Positions 57,884-64,000 of a stretch of DNA of 64,000 bases are shown in pieces (the stretch's first letter is position 1; every line of letters begins with the position of its first letter). The position numbers and the translations under genes are program-made. Origin of the DNA: JAUWOY01 sp034431315 (GTDB lineage: Bacteria; Chloroflexota; Anaerolineae; VGOG01). Where the stretch lies: contig DAOUDK010000044.1 of assembly GCA_034431315.1 (NCBI GenBank), positions 32,814-96,813 of the forward strand. Reading direction: 5' to 3'. A model generated the notes under the pieces. The model saw nothing but the letters and a program-made list of their open reading frames with translations. It searched no databases and was not told where the DNA came from.

Positions 57884-58942
57884 TCATGCCGCTGGCAACA
57901 CCTGTACGCGGTGAGGGCACAGCGTCACCTGCTCGCCCGGCTCCGGCACCGGCCCGTCGAGTACGTCCAACTCGAAGCGTAGCGACGTGCCCGCCGCCGC
58001 CACGGTGATCTGGTAGTGCCCACCCCGGAAGGAGCGGGCTTGCACCTGCCCGACGATGGAGTTTTCAGCCGGCGTGCCAGCCTCCAGACAGCGTGCCCCT
58101 TCCGGACGGATGAGCACTGTCACCGCTTGGCCGATGGGCGGCGCGGGCGAATCCGTCGCCGTCAGCCGGCCCAGAGCTGTCTCCACTGCCAGCGGCGGGC
58201 CTGCCTCTACCACCTGGCCGGGCAGCAGGTTCGCCAGCCCCAGGAAACGGGCCACGAACTCCGTCGCCGGTCGCTGGTAAACCTCTTCCGGCTTTCCCTC
58301 CTGCACTTTGCGCCCCCGATCCATGATGATCACCCGGTCGGCCACGGCAAAGGCCTCCTGCTGGTCGTGGGTGACGTAGATGGCGGTGACGCCCGCGCCC
58401 TTGAGGATGGTTCGCAGTTCGTTCATCAGCCGCTCGCGCAGGGTGCGGTCGAGGGAGGCCAGCGGCTCGTCCAGCATGAGCAGGCGCGGGCGGGGAGCCA
58501 GGCTGCGGGCCAGGGCCACCCGCTGTTGCTCGCCACCCGACAGCTGGTTCACGTCCCGCTCCTCGAAACCGACCATTCCCACCAGGTTCAGCACCTCGGC
58601 CACTCGCTCTCGGATTTCCCCCGCCGGCAGCCGTTGCATCCGCAGGCCAAAGGCTATGTTCTCGAAGACATTCTTGTGGGGAAAGAGGGCCTGATCCTGG
58701 AACATCAGGCCGAAGTTGCGCCGGTGCACGGGCACGTCACGGATGTCATGGCCTTCAAACATCACCTTCCCGCTGTCGGGTATCTCCAGCCCGGCGATGA
58801 TGCGCAGCAGCGTGGTCTTGCCGCAGCCGGAGGGGCCCAGCAGGCAGAGGATCTCCCCTTCGTCCACGACGAAGCTGATGTCGTCCGGGAAGCGTCCTTC
58901 GCCATAAGATTTGGTGAGGTGATAGGCTTCAAGCAAGGACAT
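57884..58942 (-). CDS. thiQ: Thiamine-type ABC transporter ATP-binding protein
   Basis: A 352-residue protein; ATG at 58942 begins MSLLEAYHLTKSYGEG; the RBS is weak. Walker A GPSGCGKTTLLRI, Q-loop MFQDQALFPHKNV, signature LSGGEQQRVALARSLA, Walker B LLMLDEPLASLD and H-loop VTHDQ are intact. A C-terminal TOBE domain (~240-350) is present, making it longer than E. coli ThiQ (~230) and more like iron/spermidine-type ATPases. Thiamine specificity is inferred from thiP, thiB and thiamine pyrophosphokinase upstream in the same direction; four toxin-antitoxin genes intervene. Confidence 0.8.
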   Translation of the reverse strand: MSLLEAYHLTKSYGEGRFPDDISFVVDEGEILCLLGPSGCGKTTLLRIIAGLEIPDSGKVMFEGHDIRDVPVHRRNFGLMFQDQALFPHKNVFENIAFGLRMQRLPAGEIRERVAEVLNLVGMVGFEERDVNQLSGGEQQRVALARSLAPRPRLLMLDEPLASLDRTLRERLMNELRTILKGAGVTAIYVTHDQQEAFAVADRVIIMDRGRKVQEGKPEEVYQRPATEFVARFLGLANLLPGQVVEAGPPLAVETALGRLTATDSPAPPIGQAVTVLIRPEGARCLEAGTPAENSIVGQVQARSFRGGHYQITVAAAGTSLRFELDVLDGPVPEPGEQVTLCPHRVQVLPAA

Positions 58943-58961
58943 AACCACATTCGCTTTTTGG

Positions 58962-59363
58962 CTATGGCAAGCGAACCTTTCCCATCTGATCGAAGTGATG
59001 GTCGAAGGAAAGGACTTCAGTGATGCCAAGCTTGCGCATCACAGCCAGACAAGAACAGTCGGTGTAGCTCCAGTCCTTGTCCGTGTACCGGCTGAAGATC
59101 TCCCAGGTGGTCTCCTCATCCCCCTCAGTGACATGGGTCAGACGAAAGAGGGTGCTAAGCCGGAGTTGCCGGCCAGTGCGGACGGCCACCTCGCTGCCCA
59201 AACGGACCTTGATCAGAGTCATCGCCTCGTCAAAGATGTGGCTGGTGACCAGCAGTGTGACCTTCCCCAGGCTCCTTAGAAAATCAATGGCTTCAGAGTG
59301 ATGTTTGTCACCCCTGTCTACCATAGCCAGTAGGAAACTGCTATCCACCAGGATGGTTTTCAC
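58962..59363 (-). CDS. vapC: VapC-like PIN toxin, pair 1
   Basis: A 133-residue protein. GTG at 59363 follows GGGAGGGTAGCGGCA. The PIN residues are present: Asp in ILVDSSFLLAMVD, Glu in IFDEAMTLI, Asp in WSYTDCSCLAVM and Asp in LSFDHHFDQMG. It is a ribonuclease toxin neutralised by the overlapping upstream antitoxin. It lies between thiP and thiQ. Confidence 0.85.
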   Translation of the reverse strand: MKTILVDSSFLLAMVDRGDKHHSEAIDFLRSLGKVTLLVTSHIFDEAMTLIKVRLGSEVAVRTGRQLRLSTLFRLTHVTEGDEETTWEIFSRYTDKDWSYTDCSCLAVMRKLGITEVLSFDHHFDQMGKVRLP

Positions 59364-59625
59364 TGCCGCTACCCTCCCTTTGCACACTGTAGAGGAATTC
59401 GTCTACCCGCTCGCTGACATCATAGGGTGGCCCACCCTGGCCGATGCCGACTATTTCCCAGATAGGATCTTCCTCCACAGGGCGTTGAGCGGTCTGAGCT
59501 TCCTGTTCGATCAGCTTACGGATGAAGCCAGCAATGCTCTGACCGGTGCGACTGGCTTGCTCCCGGAGAAAGCGATACTGCCATTCTGGGAGCGAGATTT
59601 GCAAACGATGCATGGCCATTCCCAT
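59341..59625 (-). CDS. vapB: Ribbon-helix-helix antitoxin, pair 1
   Basis: A 94-residue protein (HRLQISLPEWQYRFLREQASRTGQSIAGFIRKLIE): the strand and two helices of an Arc/CopG-type DNA-binding domain, followed by an acidic tail that would wrap the toxin. Overlaps the vapC start by about 20 bases. Confidence 0.8.
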   Translation of the reverse strand: MGMAMHRLQISLPEWQYRFLREQASRTGQSIAGFIRKLIEQEAQTAQRPVEEDPIWEIVGIGQGGPPYDVSERVDEFLYSVQREGSGSENHPGG

Positions 59626-59687
59626 CTCACCTCTTCGATTGTGATGTAATCATTATACATCACCTATAGCGTTCTGTCAATGCTGAG

Positions 59688-60086
59688 CTACGGGAGACAC
59701 TCGAATCCCTGCTCTTCGAAGTGATGATCAAACACGAAAGCCGTCTTGATCCCCAACCTCCGCATGATCTCAAAGCTGACGCAATCCACCAGACTGAGCC
59801 CTCTGCGTGCTGCCGCAAGGACACTGGCGATGCCTACCTGATGGAGGGATTCATCAACCCATTCAACGTTTAGCACAGGCATGATGTCCTCCTGAAAAAC
59901 TCGAACGGCGGGGATGCCAAGTCTACGTTGCACCAAAGCCAGAGTCTCCACCAGCACATAGCTGCTGCAAACCAGAGCTACTTCTTGAGTCAGCAAATCT
60001 TCCCACCTGTGCCTTGCCGCAACGTGGTTCTCATCGTCAGCATCCAGAACGGCGAAAAAGGCCGAAGTGTCAACAAATAAGCTCAT
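59688..60086 (-). CDS. vapC: VapC-like PIN toxin, pair 2
   Basis: A 132-residue protein: MSLFVDTSAFFAVLDADDENH (Asp), YVLVETLALVQ (Glu), LSLVDCVSFEIM (Asp), AFVFDHHFEEQGF (Asp). All acidic PIN residues are present. It overlaps the second antitoxin gene by four bases. It differs enough from pair 1 to be a separate acquisition rather than a recent duplicate. Confidence 0.85.
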   Translation of the reverse strand: MSLFVDTSAFFAVLDADDENHVAARHRWEDLLTQEVALVCSSYVLVETLALVQRRLGIPAVRVFQEDIMPVLNVEWVDESLHQVGIASVLAAARRGLSLVDCVSFEIMRRLGIKTAFVFDHHFEEQGFECLP

Positions 60087-60331
60087 CCCTGGAAGGCCTC
60101 CACCAAATATTCATCGTGCTTCACGGAGATGTCCGATGCTCCTGAGTGAAATCGGCCTGCAGCGGCAATAGCTCGTCGCCTGCGTTCCTCAGCATCAACT
60201 TCTCTAGATGACCGGACCAGGGCATCCACGCTCTGGCGAATCAATTCGGCGACGGACACCTGACGCCTGGAGGCCAGGTTTTTCAAGGCCCACGCTTGTT
60301 CTTCTGTTAATTGCACTTGCGTTCGGATCAT
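60083..60331 (-). CDS. vapB: Ribbon-helix-helix antitoxin, pair 2
   Basis: An 82-residue protein (MIRTQVQLTEEQAWALKNLASRRQ, then SVAELIRQSVDALV): the RHH fold, then a linker and acidic end. The first gene of the pair, 65 bases downstream of thiP. Confidence 0.8.
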   Translation of the reverse strand: MIRTQVQLTEEQAWALKNLASRRQVSVAELIRQSVDALVRSSREVDAEERRRRAIAAAGRFHSGASDISVKHDEYLVEAFQG

Positions 60332-60396
60332 GGCTGCCTCCCATTATGATTACATGCTTGCCATAATGATAACACATAATCCATCATCGGTCAAGT

Positions 60397-62133
60397 TCAA
60401 AACTCCCCTATCTCCCCATACCTGAATCGCTCAATGGCCAGGAACCCCACGGCGCAGACGATCATCAGCAGGGTGCTCATGGCCAGGGCCTGGCCGTAGT
60501 TGACCGCCCCCGGCTGGCCCAGGAAGCGATAGATGACTACCGGCATGGTCGGCATCTGCGGCCGGGCCACGAACACCGTCGCCCCAAACTCGCCCAGACT
60601 GACGGTGAAGGCGAACACCGTCCCCACCAGCAGCGCGCGTCCCACGATGGGCAGATCCACCTCTCGCCACACCTGCCAGGACGAGGCGCCCAGCACCCGC
60701 GCTGCCTCCCGCAGGTGGGGATGGATGCCTCGGATGACGGGCAGCAGCGAGCGCACCACGAAAGGGAGGGCCACCAGGGTGTGAGCCAGTGGAACCAGCA
60801 CCGGCGAGGCGCGCAGGTTCAGCGGCGGCTTGGCCAGGGCGATGATGTAACCAAAGCCCAGCGTGACGGCCGATGTGCCCAGGGGCAGCATGAACACGGG
60901 GTCGAGCAACTGGCCCAGCCGACCCCGCTGGCGGGCCAGCAGCCAGGCGCTGATCAGCCCCAACGTCAGAGCCAGTCCCACCGTCGCTCCGGCGAAGAGC
61001 AGCGAGTTGCGAACCGCCAGCAGCGGCGGCACGAAGAAGATGGAACTCTGCCGGTTGACGCTCAGCTCCCGGTAGTAGGCCAGGCTGTAACCCGCCTGTC
61101 CGGTCGAGAGGGAGCGTTCGGCCAGGGAGAGCAGCGGCACCACCAGCAGCAGGATCATGACCGCCACGTTGATCCCCACCAGCCAGCGCTCGCTCCGGGT
61201 GCGGGGTCGGCGGGCGGTGATCTGTCGGGGGCGCAGTTGCAGCGGCACGGTGATGCGCTGCTGCAGGCGGGTGTATACCACCATCAGCCCAAAGGTGCAG
61301 CCAATCTGGAGCAGCGACAGGGCCGCCGCCACCGGCAGGTTGAACAAATGGACCGCCTGGCGGTAGATTTCCACCTCCAGCGTGGCGTAGCGGGGGCCGC
61401 CCAGGATCAGGATCACCCCGAAGCTGGTGAAATCGAACAGGAAGACCAGCAACGAGGCGGCTGTCAGCGCGGGGCGCAGCAGCGGCAAGGTCACCTCCCG
61501 GAAGGCTCGCCAGGGCGAAGCGCCCAGCATCCGCGCCGCCGCTTCCAGTTGAGGGTCCAGGTTGGCCCAGAAGCTACCCACCATCCGCAGGACGATGGTG
61601 TAATTGTAGAACACGTGGGCCAGCAGGATGATGGCCAGGGTGTGCATCAGATTAATGGGCGGGCTGTCGCGGCCCAGGACGGCCATGAGCATCTGGTTGA
61701 CCCAGCCCTTGGGTCCCAGCAGCGAGGTGAAAGCCGTCGCCACCACGATGGTCGGCAGGACGAAGGGGATGGTCGTCAACGCCTGCAACAGCGATTTGCC
61801 CCGGAACCGGTAGCGGGCGAAAACGTAGGCCGCCGGCAGGGCCGCTAGCAGCGTCAGCAGGGTCGAAAGAGCCGCCTGCCAGGTGGTGAACCACAGCGTC
61901 CGGGCGTAGTATGGCGTGCTGACCAGTCCCCGTAACGCCGTCAGCGCTAGCTGCCCCTCCGGAGCCAGGCTCAGCCGGAAGATGGAAAAGAGGGGATAGA
62001 AATAGAACAAGGCCAGGAAAGTCAGAGGGATCAGGTACAGGGAGACGCGGAGAAGAGGAGACGCGGAGACGCGGAGAACTCTCCGTGTTTCCGTGCCTCC
62101 GTGTTTCCGTGTTCCTACGTGTTTCGGCGTCAT
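60397..62133 (-). CDS. thiP: Thiamine-type ABC transporter permease (two fused permease domains)
   Basis: A 578-residue protein. ATG at 62133 overlaps the thiB stop (TGATG). About twelve membrane helices in two halves, each with the permease EAA-type loop: EAAARMLGASPWRAFREVTLPLLRP and EAARVLGASSWQVWREVDLPIVG. This is the ThiP/FbpB fused-permease architecture. The first ~35 residues (TRKHGGTETRRVLRVSASPL) are encoded by tandem 8-bp DNA repeats (62041-62128) and are absent from typical members. Confidence 0.9.
   Translation of the reverse strand: MTPKHVGTRKHGGTETRRVLRVSASPLLRVSLYLIPLTFLALFYFYPLFSIFRLSLAPEGQLALTALRGLVSTPYYARTLWFTTWQAALSTLLTLLAALPAAYVFARYRFRGKSLLQALTTIPFVLPTIVVATAFTSLLGPKGWVNQMLMAVLGRDSPPINLMHTLAIILLAHVFYNYTIVLRMVGSFWANLDPQLEAAARMLGASPWRAFREVTLPLLRPALTAASLLVFLFDFTSFGVILILGGPRYATLEVEIYRQAVHLFNLPVAAALSLLQIGCTFGLMVVYTRLQQRITVPLQLRPRQITARRPRTRSERWLVGINVAVMILLLVVPLLSLAERSLSTGQAGYSLAYYRELSVNRQSSIFFVPPLLAVRNSLLFAGATVGLALTLGLISAWLLARQRGRLGQLLDPVFMLPLGTSAVTLGFGYIIALAKPPLNLRASPVLVPLAHTLVALPFVVRSLLPVIRGIHPHLREAARVLGASSWQVWREVDLPIVGRALLVGTVFAFTVSLGEFGATVFVARPQMPTMPVVIYRFLGQPGAVNYGQALAMSTLLMIVCAVGFLAIERFRYGEIGEF
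62041..62128. repeat. 8-bp tandem repeat tract at the thiP N-terminus
   Basis: GACGCGGA-type units followed by GTTTCCGT/GCCTCCGT-type units. Translated as the extra N-terminus of ThiP. Same style as the 7-bp tracts elsewhere in the window. Confidence 0.7.
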
Positions 62134-63191
62134 CAATGCAACACCGTCTCCGTCCAGGCTTCGATCCACCTCTCCCGGTTCTGGTCAATGGCCTCTGGGC
62201 TGACCTGAGCCGGCTTGGGCGGTACCTCGGCGAACTGGAAGACTTCCGGCAGTTCGGCCTGGGGGTTGGCGGGGAAGACCCACATGTGCAGCGGGATGTC
62301 GGCCTGGAAGGCCGGGCTGAGCATGAAGTCCACCCACTTCTCGGCCAGGTCGCGGTTGGCGGTGCCTTTCAGGATGCCCACGAACTCGATCTGGCGGAAG
62401 CAGGCCCCGTCGCCCAACACGTTGACGGTGGGTGGCTCGGTATACGCGCCCTCGCTGAAGTAGACCTCGGCGGCCGGGCTGGTGGCGTAGCTGACCACGA
62501 TGGGCCGGTCGCCATCGCTGGCCGCGCTAAACTGGCCCCAATAGGCGTCCTCCCAGCCGGCTGTGACCAGCACGTCGTTGGCGCGCAATTCGGCCCAGAA
62601 GTCGAGGTAGCCATCCTCGCCAAAGTGGCCCACGGTGGCCATCAGGAAGGCCAGCCCCGGCGACGAGGTGGCCGGGTTCTCCACCACGGTCAGACCTTTG
62701 AGTTCCGGTTTGGTCAGATCCTCCAGTGTGGCCGGCGGGGTGAGGCCCTTCTCCTGGAACCAGGCCTGGTCGTAGTTCAGGCACACGTCGCCAAAGTCCA
62801 CCGGGTTGAGCCGATGTTGGGGATCGAGCTCCAGTTCGTCAGGGATGTCGGCCAGGACAGGCGAGGCGTAGGGTTCAAAGATGTTGGCTTTGATGGCCCG
62901 GCTGAAGAAGGTGTTGTCCACCCCGTAGAACACGTCAGCCAGCGGGGCGTCCTTGCTGAGGATGGCCTGGTTCAGAGCCGCGCCGGTGTCGCCCGATTTG
63001 AGGAACTTGATCGTGGCCCCCGTCTCGGCTTCGAACTGGGCGATGACCTCCTGGCTGGCGTCGAAGCTGTCGTGGGTCATCACCGTCAGGGTACGCGGGC
63101 CGCTGGGGGTTGGGGCGAGAGCGGGCGTCGGCCCACAGCCGCCCATCACCACCAGCACCAATGCCAGGAACAAAAGCGTCATCATTTTCAT
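62133..63191 (-). CDS. thiB: Thiamine-binding lipoprotein of the ABC transporter
   Basis: A 352-residue protein; GAAAGGAGG precedes the start. A lipoprotein signal (LLFLALVLVVMGGCGPTP) with the modified Cys at ~19 is followed by the TbpA-type start LTVMTHDSFDASQEVIAQFE and motifs ADVFYGVDNTFFSRA, NPVDFGDVCLNYDQAW and ENPATSSPGLAFLM of the ThiB/TbpA family. It captures thiamine or its phosphates outside the membrane for ThiP/ThiQ. Confidence 0.9.
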   Translation of the reverse strand: MKMMTLLFLALVLVVMGGCGPTPALAPTPSGPRTLTVMTHDSFDASQEVIAQFEAETGATIKFLKSGDTGAALNQAILSKDAPLADVFYGVDNTFFSRAIKANIFEPYASPVLADIPDELELDPQHRLNPVDFGDVCLNYDQAWFQEKGLTPPATLEDLTKPELKGLTVVENPATSSPGLAFLMATVGHFGEDGYLDFWAELRANDVLVTAGWEDAYWGQFSAASDGDRPIVVSYATSPAAEVYFSEGAYTEPPTVNVLGDGACFRQIEFVGILKGTANRDLAEKWVDFMLSPAFQADIPLHMWVFPANPQAELPEVFQFAEVPPKPAQVSPEAIDQNRERWIEAWTETVLH

Positions 63192-63214
63192 GCGAACCTC
63201 CTTTCGCCATTCAT

Positions 63215-63856
63215 CTATTCGCCGTTGTGTATGATCACGGCCAGCAACAGCCCATGACCCACCCGAACCCGGGCTTGCGGTGCGGTGAGGGTGTTGCTAA
63301 CTCCTAGGGCTGGCCCCAGGTACAAAGTGCCGTTTTCCAGGGGATACTCCAGACCCTCGCTATAGATGCCCGTTACTTCTTCTGTCAGGGGCAGGAGGGA
63401 GAGGGTATCGCCCACTTGGCCCTCGATGAGGGCCTCATCTCTGATGAGAAAGACCTCTTGCCTGCCATTGAGGATCTTGACCTTAACGGAGCGTAATTCC
63501 GGCAAGGCTAAAAGCAAGACATTAGCCAGGGTCTGATCAATGCGACCGCCCAGGGCACCCAGGATCAGGATTTCGTCAACCCCGTGCTCTATGGCGTAGT
63601 ACACAGCCAGTTCCAGATCGGTCTCGTCCTTACGGGCAGGATAGGCGAGGATCTGACAACCTTCACCCTCCAACTGTGCCTGGAGGTCGCTGTCGAAGGA
63701 GTCCAGGTCGCCGACGACCACCTGGGGCTGCAAGCCCAAAGCAAGAGCGTTACTGGCCCCGCCGTCGGCGCAGATAACCAGATCCGTTGGAGCGATCAGG
63801 CTTCGATGCAAATCGCTGTCGTGAATTTGGCCGTTGGCGATGATGATGGCCCTCAT
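63215..63856 (-). CDS. thiN: Thiamine pyrophosphokinase
   Basis: A 213-residue protein; GGGAGGATAA precedes the ATG. Catalytic-domain motifs LVICADGGASNAL, VVVGDLDSFD and KDETDLELAV followed by GALGGRIDQTLAN are diagnostic; the C-terminal beta domain binds thiamine. It converts thiamine to TDP with ATP. It heads the operon with thiB 23 bases downstream, coupling uptake to activation. The ~140 bases upstream in the window show no TPP riboswitch (no CTGAGA/GAACCTGA pattern on the minus strand). Confidence 0.92.
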   Translation of the reverse strand: MRAIIIANGQIHDSDLHRSLIAPTDLVICADGGASNALALGLQPQVVVGDLDSFDSDLQAQLEGEGCQILAYPARKDETDLELAVYYAIEHGVDEILILGALGGRIDQTLANVLLLALPELRSVKVKILNGRQEVFLIRDEALIEGQVGDTLSLLPLTEEVTGIYSEGLEYPLENGTLYLGPALGVSNTLTAPQARVRVGHGLLLAVIIHNGE

Positions 63857-64000
63857 TTATCCTCCCAATCAGCATCAAAAAAACGACACTGTTCGGTTTT
63901 AGTTCTGGACACTTCTTCCCCATGAGAGCACTGAGATGATCAATGGACCTAAAAGGCCTTCCAGTTACAGGCGCTCTGACGGGCTCGATGCATGCGATCA

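Noticed and set aside
63856..64000. TPP riboswitch upstream of the thiamine operon
   Set aside because: No CTGAGA, GAACCTGA or pyrophosphate-helix pattern found on the minus strand in the available 145 bases; it could lie beyond the window.

Overview
The window is a GC-rich bacterial chromosome segment, most plausibly from Chloroflexota (Anaerolineae-like). That is an inference from gene content: very large secreted DUF11/Ig/dockerin proteins, LipM-type lipoylation beside a biotin-synthase-like radical SAM enzyme, an NfnAB-type oxidoreductase, many foldback repeats and 7-bp repeat tracts. No rRNA or other decisive marker is present.

Layout. 1-26 kb: a surface/secreted protein region. It holds a lamin-tail/Ig protein cut by the window edge, an S74-chaperone fibre protein with a YadA-like head, two tandem unknown secreted paralogs, a 1448-aa Ig/dockerin/cohesin protein, a ~2290-aa DUF11 protein, a stand-alone copy of a module shared by three of these proteins, and a 1599-aa subtilisin-like protease. 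26.5-28.3 kb: a proteasome-like Ntn-hydrolase candidate, three tRNAs (Gln, Asn, Lys) with a terminator, and a small membrane protein. 28.5-31.1 kb: a HEAT protein, a radical SAM protein and LipM in an overlapping operon. 31.1-38.7 kb: an AT-richer four-gene cassette (DUF4007-like protein, HEPN plus P-loop protein, 1313-aa coiled-coil ATPase, HerA-like translocase) that looks like an undescribed or divergent defence system. 38.7-45.5 kb: housekeeping and RNA/DNA metabolism (DUF503, DUF3467, translin, a Cas4-like nuclease split over two membrane-anchored ORFs, hisS, nadK, a zinc-ribbon membrane protein, recN).

45.5-51.6 kb: an accessory island. Copies of a terminator/promoter-like repeat flank toxin-antitoxin-like genes. 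Its centre looks like a small integron-type cassette array without a visible integrase: an Mrr-like nuclease, RmuC and a BrnT pair, each followed by an attC-like foldback. A nucleoside deoxyribosyltransferase-fold protein follows. 51.6-64 kb: nfnB/nfnA, a polysaccharide flippase with a periplasmic amidotransferase-like domain, ssb, and a thiamine uptake operon (thiamine pyrophosphokinase, thiB, thiP, thiQ) in which two VapBC pairs sit between thiP and thiQ.

Cross-cutting structure: about nine tracts of 7- or 8-bp tandem repeats occur between and inside genes and are translated in several of them; at one locus they supply both the stop codon of one gene and the start codon of the next. Several near-consensus sigma70 promoters (TTGACA, 17 bp, TATAAT) are legible.
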